Positions 47,441 to 55,937 of a stretch of DNA of 64,000 nucleotides are shown in pieces (position 1 is the first letter of the stretch; the number at the start of each line of letters is the position of its first letter). The stretch comes from Pseudomonadota bacterium (lineage in GTDB: Bacteria > Pseudomonadota > Alphaproteobacteria > Sphingomonadales > Sphingomonadaceae), in NCBI GenBank assembly GCA_020160755.1, contig JAIUPN010000003.1, positions 62,001-126,000 on the forward strand, in the 5' to 3' direction. A program made the position numbers and the translations under genes. Under the pieces are notes generated by a model. The model was not told where the DNA came from. It saw only the letters and a list, made by a program, of their open reading frames with translations, and searched no databases.

Positions 47441-48376
47441 TCAGTCGAAGAGCGAGGAGACGCTCGATTCGTCGGCGATTCGCTTGATCGCTTCGCCGAG
47501 CAGCGGCGCGACGGTGAGTGCGCGGACCTTGCTGCTGTCGTTGACGGCGTCGGTCGGCTGGATCGAATCGGTGATGACGAGTTCGGTGAGTTCGCTCGCA
47601 TCGACGCGCGCGACCGCGCCGCCCGACAGGACGCCGTGCGTACAATAAGCGACGACGCCCTCGGCGCCCGCGGCCTTCAGCGCGGCGGCGGCGTTGCACA
47701 GCGTGCCCGCCGAATCGACGATATCGTCGATCAGGATACAGAAGCGGCCCTTCACGTCGCCGATGATGTTCATCACTTCGGATTCGCCGGCGCGCTCGCG
47801 GCGCTTGTCGACGATGGCCAGCGGGGCGTTGTCGAGCCGCTTGGCGAGCGCGCGCGCGCGGACGACGCCGCCGACGTCGGGCGACACGACCATCAGATTC
47901 TTGCCCGCGAAGCGCGCCTGAATGTCGGCGCTCATCACCGGCGCGGCGTAGAGATTGTCGGTCGGGATATCGAAGAAGCCCTGAATCTGTCCGGCGTGGA
48001 GGTCGATCGCGAGGACGCGGTCGGCGCCCGAGGTGGTGATCAGGTTCGCAACGAGCTTTGCCGAGATCGGGGTGCGCGGCCCGGGCTTCCGGTCCTGGCG
48101 GGCATAGCCGAAATAGGGAACGACCGCGGTGATGCGCTTCGCCGAGGCGCGGCGCAGCGCGTCGTTGATGATCAGCAATTCCATCAGATTGTCGTTGGCG
48201 GGGAAATTCGTCGGCTGGACGACGAACACATCCTGACCGCGGACATTCTCATGGATTTCGACGAAGACCTCTTCGTCGGCGAAGCGGCGCACGCTGGTGT
48301 CGGTCAGCGGCAGTTCCAGATAGTCCGCGATCGCACGGGCCAGCGGCAGGTTGCTGTTGCCGGAGATGAGTTTCAT
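47441..48376 (-). CDS. prs: Ribose-phosphate pyrophosphokinase
   Basis: PRPP synthetase (311 residues) makes the precursor of nucleotides, histidine, tryptophan and NAD. It begins [20 protein letters not shown]. The conserved motifs are [20 protein letters not shown] and the PRPP loop [10 protein letters not shown], where most enzymes have DTGGT or DTAGT. The ATG at 48376 is the family start. A weak promoter-like element is about 40 bases upstream. The length is typical of the class I enzyme. Confidence 0.96.
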   Translation of the reverse strand: MKLISGNSNLPLARAIADYLELPLTDTSVRRFADEEVFVEIHENVRGQDVFVVQPTNFPANDNLMELLIINDALRRASAKRITAVVPYFGYARQDRKPGPRTPISAKLVANLITTSGADRVLAIDLHAGQIQGFFDIPTDNLYAAPVMSADIQARFAGKNLMVVSPDVGGVVRARALAKRLDNAPLAIVDKRRERAGESEVMNIIGDVKGRFCILIDDIVDSAGTLCNAAAALKAAGAEGVVAYCTHGVLSGGAVARVDASELTELVITDSIQPTDAVNDSSKVRALTVAPLLGEAIKRIADESSVSSLFD

Positions 48377-48417
48377 GGCGTGCAAGGCCCTTTCGCGCGG
48401 GGTGGGATTGCGCGCCC

Positions 48418-48445
48418 CCTTAGCCAGCGTGGGCGGATAGGGGAA
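48418..48445 (-). promoter_or_regulatory. Candidate prs promoter
   Basis: On the minus strand TTCCCC, 16 bases and CTAAGG are followed by GGGCGCGC. The -10 and discriminator match the window's recurring shape; the -35 is poor. Confidence 0.33.
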
Positions 48446-48449
48446 GGGG

Positions 48450-49217
48450 TTAAAGCCATCCCGCTGCGCGCAACCGCGGCATCATGTCGCGCGCGACGGG
48501 CGCTTCATGGCCCGAGCGAAGCGTGAGGATGGCGGTCCGGCCGTCACGCCGCACCGAGGCGACCGCGTCTTTCGCCACCCACCAGCTGCGATGGACGCGC
48601 AGGCCGTCAGCATTGTCGAGCCGCTCGATCGCGTCGCGCATCCGCATCAGGATCAATTCTTCGCGCGCCTCGCCGATGATGCGGACATAATGATCCTCGC
48701 CCTTCAGTGCACGCACGGGACCGAAGCCCGGCGGCAGCGGCAGCGCCGGCGACGGCCGTTCGGGAGGATGCAAGGCAGCGGGTTCGTCGGATTCCGTTTT
48801 GGATGCCGTCGTTGCCGCATGATCGCCTTTTCGGCCAAAGACGGCCGCCATCACGACCGACGTCAGGATCGATATGACGCAGATGTAGAGATACATCGTC
48901 CAGAAACCCTGCCAGCGCAGCGTGTCGGCAAAGCCCGTCCGCGTCACCATCATCGTGACAATCAAGGTCAGCGGCACGCTGGCGACGACGAGCGCGAGGA
49001 GCCTTCCCGCAGTGTGCGGTAGTCCGGTGGCCTCGCACAGCCAGCCGGCCGCGATATTGATGGGACGGAACAGTGCGTAGCCCGCGAGCAACCAGAGCAC
49101 CCAGCTCAGCATCCGCTGCGCGGGCGGCGCGGCGAAGGTGCCGAACGGCCCGAGCAGACCGACCAGCAGTCCAAGCGCCACCATCACCAGAAGTTCGATC
49201 GTCAGCCGTTTCGCCAT
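48450..49217 (-). CDS. Membrane-bound LytTR-family DNA-binding regulator
   Basis: A 255-residue protein with four predicted membrane segments (about residues 8-28, 38-63, 75-97 and 106-130, for example [20 protein letters not shown]). A Pro-rich linker and a C-terminal LytTR DNA-binding domain (about 155-255) follow, with [20 protein letters not shown] and [20 protein letters not shown]. It has no receiver domain and so is not a classical response regulator; signal entry must be through the membrane part. The ATG at 49217 has AAGG seven bases upstream. An upstream ATG at 49238 is possible. Confidence 0.85.
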   Translation of the reverse strand: MAKRLTIELLVMVALGLLVGLLGPFGTFAAPPAQRMLSWVLWLLAGYALFRPINIAAGWLCEATGLPHTAGRLLALVVASVPLTLIVTMMVTRTGFADTLRWQGFWTMYLYICVISILTSVVMAAVFGRKGDHAATTASKTESDEPAALHPPERPSPALPLPPGFGPVRALKGEDHYVRIIGEAREELILMRMRDAIERLDNADGLRVHRSWWVAKDAVASVRRDGRTAILTLRSGHEAPVARDMMPRLRAAGWL

Positions 49218-49366
49218 GTCGCGCCTTTTGCGTGCCATTTCACGAAGCGTCAATTGGCCGACGGGCCGGTCTGGCGAAGAAATCCGCCGCTTTTGCGAAG
49301 GTTGAATTGCCGGCGAACGGCCGGTGGGCAGGGAGGGGCATGACTTGCAACCGACAGGATTTCGCC

Positions 49367-49858
49367 ATGACCGCCGCATCGCCCCGCACCACCCCTTTTC
49401 GCCGCGCCGGGCTGATCGCCCTGCTCGTCCTTGCTGCCATCATTCTGGCGGTCCTTGTCCGCTCGTTCGGCGGCGGGACGGATTATCGCACCCCGGCGTG
49501 GGCGATCTGGATTCATCTGGGAACGGTCGTCCCCGCGCTGCCGCTCGGCGCCTGGCTGCTCTGGCGCCCGCGCAAGGGCGACGCGGCGCACCGGATCGGC
49601 GGCAGAATCTGGGTCGCGCTGATGATCGTTACCGCGATCGACAGCTTCTGGATCCGCACGATCACCGGCGGCGTCGGCCCGATCCACATCTTTTCGGTGG
49701 TGACGATCGTGCAGTTGCCGCGCGCGATCTGGTTCGCGAAAACGGGGCAGATCGACCGCCACATGACGATCATGCGCGGCGTGTTTTTCGGGCTGATCGC
49801 CGCCGGGTTTTTCGCGATGGCGCCCGGCCGCACGCTGTGGGGGCTTCTCTTCGGTTGA
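49367..49858 (+). CDS. DUF2306-type small membrane protein
   Basis: A 163-residue membrane protein with about four hydrophobic segments: AGLIALLVLAAIILAVLV, WAIWIHLGTVVPALPLGAWL, IWVALMIVTAIDSFW and GVFFGLIAAGFFAMAPG. Histidines in the loops (IHLGT, AAHRIGGRIWV, DRHMTIMRG) resemble DUF2306 proteins of unknown function. The ATG at 49367 is chosen for an AGGAT ribosome site; an ATG at 49340 is in frame but has no room for one. Confidence 0.68.
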   Translation: MTAASPRTTPFRRAGLIALLVLAAIILAVLVRSFGGGTDYRTPAWAIWIHLGTVVPALPLGAWLLWRPRKGDAAHRIGGRIWVALMIVTAIDSFWIRTITGGVGPIHIFSVVTIVQLPRAIWFAKTGQIDRHMTIMRGVFFGLIAAGFFAMAPGRTLWGLLFG

Positions 49859-49890
49859 ATGCGCAGGGCGGTTGCGCCTAAACCGCCCGC

Positions 49891-51564
49891 ATGACCCAAA
49901 AGCTCTCGATCGTCCTTTCGCAGATGACGCAGGTCGTCGGCGACCTTGCCGCCAACGCCGCCGCGATGCGCGCGGTGCGCGCGCGGCATCCGGACGCCGA
50001 CCTGATCCTCTATCCCGAGTTTCAGCTGATCGGCTATCCGCCCGAGGATCTGGTGCTGAAGCCTGCGCTCGCCGAGCGTGCCGCGACGCTCCTCGCCGAG
50101 CTGGCCGCCGAAACCGGCGATGGCGGCCCTGCGATGCTCGTCGGATCGGTCGAGCGCGCCAAAGACGAATATGGGAATGACGTGCTCTACAACATCGTCG
50201 CCTTGCTCGATGGCGGACATGTCGTCGCGACGCGCCGGAAGCATGAACTCCCCAATTACGGGACCTTCGACGAGAAGCGCGTCTTCGTCCCCGGCCCGCT
50301 TCCCGATATCGTCGAATGGCGCGGGGTGAAGCTCGGATTGCCGATCTGCGAGGACGGATGGTTGCCGAAGGTTTGCCGGCATCTGGCAGGGCAAGGCGCC
50401 GAGCTGCTGATCTCGGTCAATGGCAGTCCGTATGAGATCGACAAGGACGAGCGGCGTCTGACGCAGGTGTTCGCGAGCCGCGTCGCCGAAACCTCGCTAC
50501 CGGTGATCTTCCTCAACCGCATCGGCGGGCAGGACGAGATCGTGTTCGACGGCTGCTCGTTCGTGCTGAACGGCGACGGGACCACGGCGCACCGACTGAC
50601 CGACTGGGAACCCGAGGAACGCGTAACGCACTGGACGAAGGGGGCGGCCGGCTGGACCTGCGAGACAGGTGCGATCGCCGAATGGGAGGCGCATCCCGCC
50701 GACATCTACAGCGCGATGATCCTGTCCTTGCGCGACTATGTCGAACGAAACCGCTTCCCGGGCGTCGTGCTCGGCCTGTCGGGCGGGATCGATTCGGCGA
50801 TCTGTGCCGCGATCGCCGCCGATGCGCTCGGCCCCGACAAGGTGTGGTGCGTGATGCTGCCGAGCCGTTTCACCAGCCAGGAAAGCCTAGACGATGCCGC
50901 GGGCTGCGCCGAAATGATCGGGTGCCGGCTCGACACGATCCCGATCGCTGCGGCGGTCGACGCGTTCGATACGATGCTGGCGGGGAGCTTCGCCGACCGC
51001 GACGTCGACACGACCGAAGAGAATGTCCAGTCGCGCATCCGCGGCGTGACGCTGATGGCGCTCAGCAACAAATTCGGTCCGATGCTGCTGACGACGGGCA
51101 ACAAGAGCGAAATGAGCGTCGGTTATGCGACGATCTATGGCGATATGGCGGGCGGCTATAATCCGCTGAAGGACGCCTACAAGATGACGGTGTTCGCGCT
51201 CGCCGCATGGCGCAACGCGAACGTCCCGCGCCTGTCGCGCAACGCGGTGACCCCGGTGATGCCCGCGAATATCGTCACCAAGCCGCCGAGTGCCGAGCTG
51301 CGCCCCGACCAGAAGGACGAGGACAGCCTGCCGCCATACGCCGACCTCGACCGGATGCTCCACATGCTCGTCGAGGAGGAAGCGAGTGTCGACGATGTCG
51401 TCCAGCGCTACGGCTTCGACCGTGACGCGGTGGCCCGGATCGAGCGTTTGCTGATGCTCGCCGAATATAAGCGCCGGCAGGCGCCGCCGGGGGTCAAGCT
51501 GTCGACGCGCAATTTCGGGCGCGACCGGCGCTATCCGATCACCCACGGGTTCCGGACGGGGTAG
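49891..51564 (+). CDS. nadE: Glutamine-dependent NAD+ synthetase
   Basis: A 557-residue two-domain enzyme making NAD from nicotinate adenine dinucleotide, ATP and glutamine. The N-terminal nitrilase-type glutaminase has its cysteine in GLPICEDGW (about residue 153) with Glu in YPEFQLIGYPPEDL. The C-terminal synthetase has LGLSGGIDSAICAAIAADAL (about 295). The size places it in the proteobacterial glutamine-dependent group. A GGGCGGTT/AACCGCCC hairpin sits in the 32 bases before the start. A DoxX gene follows 15 bases later. Confidence 0.95.
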   Translation: MTQKLSIVLSQMTQVVGDLAANAAAMRAVRARHPDADLILYPEFQLIGYPPEDLVLKPALAERAATLLAELAAETGDGGPAMLVGSVERAKDEYGNDVLYNIVALLDGGHVVATRRKHELPNYGTFDEKRVFVPGPLPDIVEWRGVKLGLPICEDGWLPKVCRHLAGQGAELLISVNGSPYEIDKDERRLTQVFASRVAETSLPVIFLNRIGGQDEIVFDGCSFVLNGDGTTAHRLTDWEPEERVTHWTKGAAGWTCETGAIAEWEAHPADIYSAMILSLRDYVERNRFPGVVLGLSGGIDSAICAAIAADALGPDKVWCVMLPSRFTSQESLDDAAGCAEMIGCRLDTIPIAAAVDAFDTMLAGSFADRDVDTTEENVQSRIRGVTLMALSNKFGPMLLTTGNKSEMSVGYATIYGDMAGGYNPLKDAYKMTVFALAAWRNANVPRLSRNAVTPVMPANIVTKPPSAELRPDQKDEDSLPPYADLDRMLHMLVEEEASVDDVVQRYGFDRDAVARIERLLMLAEYKRRQAPPGVKLSTRNFGRDRRYPITHGFRTG

Positions 51565-51579
51565 GGGAAGGGGAGGCCT

Positions 51580-51996
51580 ATGGCTTTGATCGGACCCGCG
51601 GCCCCGGCGCCGCGCGCCGCAGTGGCGCTCGAGGTGCTGCGCATCACCGTCGCAATCCTTATCCTGATCCACGGCGCCTACCGCCTGTCGGCGGGGCTGG
51701 TCGAACCCTTCGGAACATGGCTGGGCAGCCTTGGCTTTCCCTTCGGCTATGGCTGGGCGATGGCGGTGACGCTGTACGAGCTGGTTGGTCCGTTGCTGAT
51801 GCTGACGCGCCGCTGGACCAGTCTTGCCGCGCTCGGCCATGCGGGCATCCTCACGCTCGGTATGGTCCTCGTCCACCTGCCCGCGGGCTGGTTCGTCGTC
51901 GGTGGCGGGCGCAATGGAATGGAGTATAGCGTTCTGCTGATCGTCGCGCTGCTCGCGATTGCCTGGGTCTATTGGCCGGCCCGATACCGCGCATAG
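51580..51996 (+). CDS. DoxX-family membrane protein
   Basis: A 138-residue protein with four hydrophobic segments: VLRITVAILILIHGAYRL, then WAMAVTLYELVGPLLML, ALGHAGILTLGMVLVH and YSVLLIVALLAIAWVYW. It matches the small DoxX or DoxD-like membrane family, linked in some organisms to redox or thiosulfate metabolism but without a settled role. It follows nadE closely (15 bases, GGGGAGG ribosome site) and precedes gltX by 39 bases. Confidence 0.75.
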   Translation: MALIGPAAPAPRAAVALEVLRITVAILILIHGAYRLSAGLVEPFGTWLGSLGFPFGYGWAMAVTLYELVGPLLMLTRRWTSLAALGHAGILTLGMVLVHLPAGWFVVGGGRNGMEYSVLLIVALLAIAWVYWPARYRA

Positions 51997-52035
51997 CTAT
52001 CGCATCGAGCGCAAATGGGGTTATAGGCGCCGCCA

Positions 52036-53346
52036 ATGACCGTCGTGACCCGCTTCGCCCCCTCGCCGACCGGCACCCTGCATGTCGGCAATGTCCGCAC
52101 CGCGCTGCACAACTGGCTGTGGGCGCGCAAGCATGGCGGGCGCTTCCTGCTGCGGATCGATGACACCGATCTGCAACGCTCGAAAGAGGAATATGTCGAC
52201 GCGATTCGCGCCGACCTCGACTGGCTCGGCTTTGACATCGACGGCGAGGAGCGGCAGTCGGCGCGCTTCGCGCTCTACGAGGCCGAGTTCGAAAAGCTCA
52301 AGGCGGCGGGGCGCGTCTATGCCTGTTACGAGACCCCCGAAGAACTCGATATCCGCCGCAAGATCCTGCTCTCGCGCGGGCTCCCCCCCGTTTATGAGCG
52401 AAAGCCCGCGGATGCGCCGGTGCCCGAGGGTGTCGCGCCGCACTGGCGCTTCCGGCTCGACCATGACGCGCCGATCGAGTGGGCCGATATGGTTCGCGGT
52501 GACCAGCATTTTGAACCGAAAACCATGTCCGACCCTGTGGTGCGCCGCGCCGACGGCAGCTGGCTCTATCTGCTCCCCAGCGTGATCGACGATATTGCGA
52601 TGGGGATCAGCCATGTCGTGCGCGGCGAGGATCATGTGTCGAACACTGCGGCGCAGATCCAGATGTTCGACGCGCTCGGCGCGACGCCGCCCGCCTTTGC
52701 GCACGAGGCGCTGCTCGTCGGGACCGAAGGGAAATTGTCGAAGCGACTGGGTTCGCTCGGCATGGCGAGCCTGCGCGAGGTGGGGATCGAGCCGATCGCG
52801 CTCGCCGCCTTGCTCGCGCGGCTGGGGACGAGCGATCCGGTCGAGCCGGTCACCTCGCTCGCGCCGCTGATCGAAAGCATCGATTTCGCGCGCTTCGGCC
52901 GCGCGCCAGCACGCTTCGACGAGGCCGAACTGGCGCTGCTCAATCAGAAGATATTGCACCACACCGATCACGAAACGGTCGCGGACCGCCTGCCCGCCGC
53001 GATCACGCCGGCGCGCTGGCATGCGATTCGCCCGAACCTGATGACGGTCGCCGAGGCCGCCGACTGGGTCGCGGTGTTCGACGGCCCGTTCGTGCCGCCG
53101 CCCGCCGATCCGGCCGACCGGCCGGTGATCGCCGCCGCCGTCGCTGCGGCGCCCGGCGTCGACTGGAGCGCCGATCCCTGGCACGCGCTGACCGGCGCGG
53201 TGAAGGAGGCGACGGGTGCGAAGGGGCGCGCGCTCTTCCTGCCGCTGCGCTGCGTGCTCACGGGGCGCGACCATGGTCCCGACATGCGCGAGTTGTTGCC
53301 GTTGATCGCGAAGGACGAGGCGATCGCGCGACTTTCCGCCGCCTGA
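52036..53346 (+). CDS. gltX: Glutamyl-tRNA synthetase (short, GltX2-like)
   Basis: A 436-residue class I synthetase charging tRNA-Glu. The HIGH motif is HVGN (residues 16-19) and the KMSKS loop reads GKLSKRLGS near residue 233. The catalytic segment has LLRIDDTD, where many enzymes have RIEDTD, and the protein is 30-50 residues shorter than E. coli GltX, with the reduction in the C-terminal part. Many alphaproteobacteria carry two GltX paralogues; this one resembles the second. A -10-like TATAGG with GCGCC (52022-52032) lies only eight bases before the ATG. Confidence 0.92.
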   Translation: MTVVTRFAPSPTGTLHVGNVRTALHNWLWARKHGGRFLLRIDDTDLQRSKEEYVDAIRADLDWLGFDIDGEERQSARFALYEAEFEKLKAAGRVYACYETPEELDIRRKILLSRGLPPVYERKPADAPVPEGVAPHWRFRLDHDAPIEWADMVRGDQHFEPKTMSDPVVRRADGSWLYLLPSVIDDIAMGISHVVRGEDHVSNTAAQIQMFDALGATPPAFAHEALLVGTEGKLSKRLGSLGMASLREVGIEPIALAALLARLGTSDPVEPVTSLAPLIESIDFARFGRAPARFDEAELALLNQKILHHTDHETVADRLPAAITPARWHAIRPNLMTVAEAADWVAVFDGPFVPPPADPADRPVIAAAVAAAPGVDWSADPWHALTGAVKEATGAKGRALFLPLRCVLTGRDHGPDMRELLPLIAKDEAIARLSAA

Positions 53347-53402
53347 ATCCATGCCGCCGTAATCGAAGCGAAACTTGCCTACCGATCTGCTTGACAAGAT
53401 AA

Positions 53403-53420
53403 GTGATGTTATAATATCAC
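53403..53420. promoter_or_regulatory. Operator-like palindrome upstream of tonB
   Basis: GTGATGTTATAATATCAC is an 18-base palindrome with one mismatched pair in an otherwise GC-rich region. It contains TATAAT and lies 73 bases before the tonB ATG. A second dyad, TTCTGACC (53425-53432) with GGTCAGAA (53447-53454), follows immediately. The position fits repressor control of tonB; which regulator is unknown. Confidence 0.45.
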
Positions 53421-53492
53421 GTCATTCTGACCTGGCCGATGATGACGGTCAGAACGCCGCGGGGCCGGGTCATCAAGGCAAGGAGAGATGCC

Positions 53493-54224
53493 ATGACCCT
53501 GATACCTTTGATTTCGGCCATCGTGGCCGCCCCCGAAGCGACGACGGCGCCCGCCGGAGCTTCTGCGCTGCTGCCGCGTAACAGCTATGGCACCGGCAAC
53601 GGCCACCGCCCGGTCGCGGCGCTGTTCGCGGTGGGATTGCCCGTCGCGCTCGTCGTTGCGGTCGCATTGTCGCCGATGGTTATGGAGTCCAGGCCGCGGA
53701 CCACCCCGCTGATCGGCACGATCATCGAACTGCCCAAGCCGCCCCCGCCGCCCGACGTGGTCGAGGACGCCAAGCCGACGCCTAAGGCGTCGTCGGCGAC
53801 CGACAGCGTCGATCCGCTGGTTAAGACGACCCCACTCACCAGCGATTTTGTGGAGAAGGGGCCGGTCATCATCGACCTGCCGCCGGTCGACCCGGGGCCG
53901 CCGGCCCGCCCGGCCGATCCGCCGCCGCTTCCCAAGCTGGTGTTCGCCGAGCTCGATCCGCGTTTCGCGGGCGCGTTCCAGCCCGACTATCCGGCGAGCG
54001 AACAGCGCCGCGAGGTCGAGGGGGTGGCCAAGGTGCGCGTGCTCATCGGCACCGACGGGCGCGTGAAGGCGGTCGAGCTGGTCAGTACCGACAGCCCCGG
54101 TTTTTTCGAGGAGACGAAGCGCCGCGCGCTTGCCAAATGGCGCTTCAAGCCCGCGACGCGCGGCGGGGTGGCCGAGGAAAGCTGGAAGGTGATGACGGTG
54201 CGCTTCGAGATCAAGAACGCCTGA
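53493..54224 (+). CDS. tonB: Energy transducer TonB
   Basis: A 243-residue TonB protein, which couples the proton-motive force of ExbBD to outer-membrane receptors. A membrane segment (about residues 37-58, LFAVGLPVALVVAVALSP) is preceded by about 35 mostly small residues. A Pro-rich periplasmic region and a C-terminal TonB domain with YPASEQRREVEGVAKVRVLI and ALAKWRFKPATRGG follow. ATG 53493 is preferred, with AGGAGAG just before; ATG 53439 is in frame. exbB and exbD are not adjacent. Confidence 0.92.
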   Translation: MTLIPLISAIVAAPEATTAPAGASALLPRNSYGTGNGHRPVAALFAVGLPVALVVAVALSPMVMESRPRTTPLIGTIIELPKPPPPPDVVEDAKPTPKASSATDSVDPLVKTTPLTSDFVEKGPVIIDLPPVDPGPPARPADPPPLPKLVFAELDPRFAGAFQPDYPASEQRREVEGVAKVRVLIGTDGRVKAVELVSTDSPGFFEETKRRALAKWRFKPATRGGVAEESWKVMTVRFEIKNA

Positions 54225-54244
54225 CGGCGCGAGGAGACCCCTCC

Positions 54245-54285
54245 CGGGCGGGCGGCCGATATTGCCGTCCGCCCGTTCCTTTCGC
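54245..54285 (+). terminator. Intrinsic terminator after tonB
   Basis: CGGGCGGGCGGC (54245-54256) pairs with GCCGTCCGCCCG (54264-54275) with one G-U pair. The T-rich tail TTCCTTTCGCTT follows. Confidence 0.7.
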
Positions 54286-54313
54286 TTGACAGAAAGGCCG
54301 AATCCCGCCAAAG
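54286..54313 (+). promoter_or_regulatory. Candidate promoter of rpmG
   Basis: TTGACA (54286-54291), a 16-base spacer and CCAAAG (54308-54313) are followed by GCGCCC. It begins exactly where the tonB terminator ends, 130 bases before rpmG. Confidence 0.45.
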
Positions 54314-54444
54314 GCGCCCGGATATTGAGGGGCGGCGCGGCGTCGCGCGGCCCTTTCATGTTTTTCACACCAACGTCGGGGCCCTAGTCCCGCCGCATCC
54401 ATCGGACCTCCGGCGGATGTGCAGTTAATTCGAGGAACAGGGCC

Positions 54445-54612
54445 ATGGCCAAGCCGACGACCGTCAAGATCAAGCTGGTGAGCACCGCCGACACGGGCTT
54501 TTTCTATGTCACGAAAAAGAACCCGCGCACGATGACCGAAAAGATGTCGGTGCGGAAATATGACCCGCGTGTCCGCAAGCACGTCGAGTTCAAGGAATCC
54601 AAGATCAAGTGA
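54445..54612 (+). CDS. rpmG: 50S ribosomal protein L33
   Basis: L33 (55 residues) is a small 50S protein. [20 protein letters not shown] and the basic C-terminus [20 protein letters not shown] are diagnostic. There are no CxxC pairs, so it is the zinc-free form. GAGGAACAGGG precedes the ATG. It is isolated from other ribosomal genes, with its own candidate promoter and a downstream terminator. Confidence 0.96.
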   Translation: MAKPTTVKIKLVSTADTGFFYVTKKNPRTMTEKMSVRKYDPRVRKHVEFKESKIK

Positions 54613-54654
54613 TGCCTTTTCCCGTGCGGCGATGCCGCGCGGTTTGAAAATGCG

Positions 54655-54680
54655 TCATTCCCGCAGAGGCGGGGATCCAG
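54655..54680. repeat. Dispersed intergenic palindrome (CATTCCCGC...GCGGGGATCC type)
   Basis: CATTCCCGCAGAGGCGGGGA is a variant of a short palindrome scattered in sphingomonad and other alphaproteobacterial genomes (recalled knowledge, not checked here). Only one good copy is in the window. Confidence 0.35.
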
Positions 54681-54706
54681 AGGGCGGCCGCGTGCCGCCC
54701 TTTTTC
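54681..54706 (+). terminator. Intrinsic terminator downstream of rpmG
   Basis: AGGGCGGC (54681-54688) pairs perfectly with GCCGCCCT (54694-54701) around CGCGT and is followed by TTTTC. It lies between the convergent ends of rpmG and the Lrp-family gene. Confidence 0.65.
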
Positions 54707-54729
54707 GTGCGCGACCGATGGTGGCTCCG

Positions 54730-55206
54730 CTAGCGGTCGCGCAGCGGGCGCCGTGCGACGTCATTCTCGATGATGTTGCGGATTGTGATCAGCGTTTTGA
54801 ATGAATGGACGCCCTTGTCCTCGCCGAGCGCACGGCGCGTGAAGACGTCATATTCCTCCATTGACCCGACCTGGACCTTGAGCAGGAAATCATCGTCGCC
54901 TGTGACGTCCCACGCGCCGGTGATTTCGGGGTGGCGGACGATGTCGCGGGCGAAGCTGTCCATCGTCTGCGGACCCGCCTGCTGCATCTGGACAAGCACG
55001 TGCATGGTCAGCGCCGATCCGGTCAGCGCGGGATTGACCACCGCGATATCGGCGACGATCACCTTTTCGTCGCGTAGGCGGCGCAAGCGGCGGAGCACCG
55101 CCGAAAGCGACAGTCCGACCTTTTCCGCCAGCACGCGCGCAGGCTCGAGGTTATTCGCGCGAACCAGCTCGAGGAGGCGCCGGTCGAAATCGTCGAGATC
55201 GATCAT
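54730..55206 (-). CDS. Lrp/AsnC-family transcriptional regulator
   Basis: A 158-residue regulator. The N-terminal helix-turn-helix has IDLDDFDRRLLELVRANNLE and VGLSLSAVLRRLRRLRDEKV, followed by the RAM ligand domain with GAWDVTGDDDFLLKVQVGSM. I use the ATG at 55206; an ATG at 55215 is equally plausible. It is divergent from a 52-codon ORF across 155 bases, the arrangement in which such regulators often control their neighbour. The effector amino acid is unknown. Confidence 0.9.
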   Translation of the reverse strand: MIDLDDFDRRLLELVRANNLEPARVLAEKVGLSLSAVLRRLRRLRDEKVIVADIAVVNPALTGSALTMHVLVQMQQAGPQTMDSFARDIVRHPEITGAWDVTGDDDFLLKVQVGSMEEYDVFTRRALGEDKGVHSFKTLITIRNIIENDVARRPLRDR

Positions 55207-55361
55207 TTTTCGCATATGTCGGCCAATAGCGCTAAAATTGGTCGCCTGCACGGCCAATTTGAGCGACAATCGCCATTGTCTCCGGCGTAAAAGATACGGG
55301 ACGCAGCGGCATGGCCCCCGGCCCGCTCCCCTCTCCGCCGTCTGCGCCAAGGAGACCAGAA

Positions 55362-55520
55362 ATGACGCAGCCCCGCGAAACGAACCCGATCAGCCGTCTG
55401 TGGAATGTCGTGGCCGAAACCTCCGCCGCTGCGGTGGCGATCCATTATGCCGCGCCGTGGAAGCGTCCGGCGGCGTCGGATGCTGCACTCCGGAACGATC
55501 GGGGCGGCTACGCGGCCTGA
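55362..55520 (+). CDS. Small hypothetical protein divergent from the Lrp gene
   Basis: A 52-residue ORF with AAGGAGAC (from 55349) at good spacing before the ATG. The sequence has LWNVVAETSAAAVAIHYAAP, an amphipathic Ala-rich helix, and a charged tail, with no cysteines and no signal peptide. I recognise no family. The TGA is inside a CGCGGC-CTGA-GCCGCG hairpin. The good ribosome site and divergence from an Lrp regulator favour a real gene, but it is short enough that chance remains possible. Confidence 0.45.
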   Translation: MTQPRETNPISRLWNVVAETSAAAVAIHYAAPWKRPAASDAALRNDRGGYAA

Positions 55521-55537
55521 GCCGCGGCCGTCACCGT

Positions 55538-55555
55538 CCCCGGCGCCAGCCGGGG
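55538..55555. repeat. Short intergenic palindrome, copy 2 (CCCCGGC stem)
   Basis: CCCCGGC-GCCA-GCCGGGG has exactly the same 7-bp stem as the element at 14201-14218 with a different loop. It lies between two convergent stops and may double as a weak terminator. Confidence 0.45.
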
Positions 55556-55574
55556 ATGGCCCTCGTCGATCCCG

Positions 55575-55937
55575 TCAGGCGAACGCGCCGACGCTTTCGA
55601 TGAACTTGATGACCGAAATCGGCTTCGACACATAGGCTTCGGCCCCGGCGGCGCGGATCTGTTCCTCGTCGCCCTTCCCCGCATAGGCGGTTACTGCCAT
55701 GATCGGCACCGCGCGCAAGGTCAGGTCGGCCTTCATCTGTCCGATCAGTTCGAGGCCGCCGACATGCGGCAGCTGGATATCCATAATGATCAGGTCGGGC
55801 GCGATTTCGCGCGCCTTCGCCAGCGCGTCGCGGCCGTCGCGCACGGGGTGCGCGCTATAGCCGTGGGCGTTGAGCAGGTCGCAGAACAGGCGGAGGTTAA
55901 GCTCGTTATCCTCGACGACCAGGATGGTCTTGCCCAT
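55575..55937 (-). CDS. divK: DivK-type single-domain response regulator
   Basis: A 120-residue receiver domain with no output. Key residues are Glu9/Asp10, phospho-acceptor Asp53 in IIMDIQLP, Thr83 in MAVTAYAGKGDE and Lys105 in YVSKPIS. VEDNELNLRLFCDLLNAHGY closely resembles Caulobacter DivK, which acts through DivJ/PleC and DivL/CckA to control CtrA and asymmetric division. A GTG at 55955 would add six residues. It is divergent from the DUF3572 gene, a common alphaproteobacterial arrangement. Confidence 0.85.
   Translation of the reverse strand: MGKTILVVEDNELNLRLFCDLLNAHGYSAHPVRDGRDALAKAREIAPDLIIMDIQLPHVGGLELIGQMKADLTLRAVPIMAVTAYAGKGDEEQIRAAGAEAYVSKPISVIKFIESVGAFA

Noticed and set aside
53391..53415. 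TTGACA and TATAAT upstream of tonB as a textbook sigma-70 promoter
   Set aside because: The spacer is only 13 bases, too short for a working -35/-10 pair. The TATAAT is better seen as the centre of the palindrome, possibly with a different -35.
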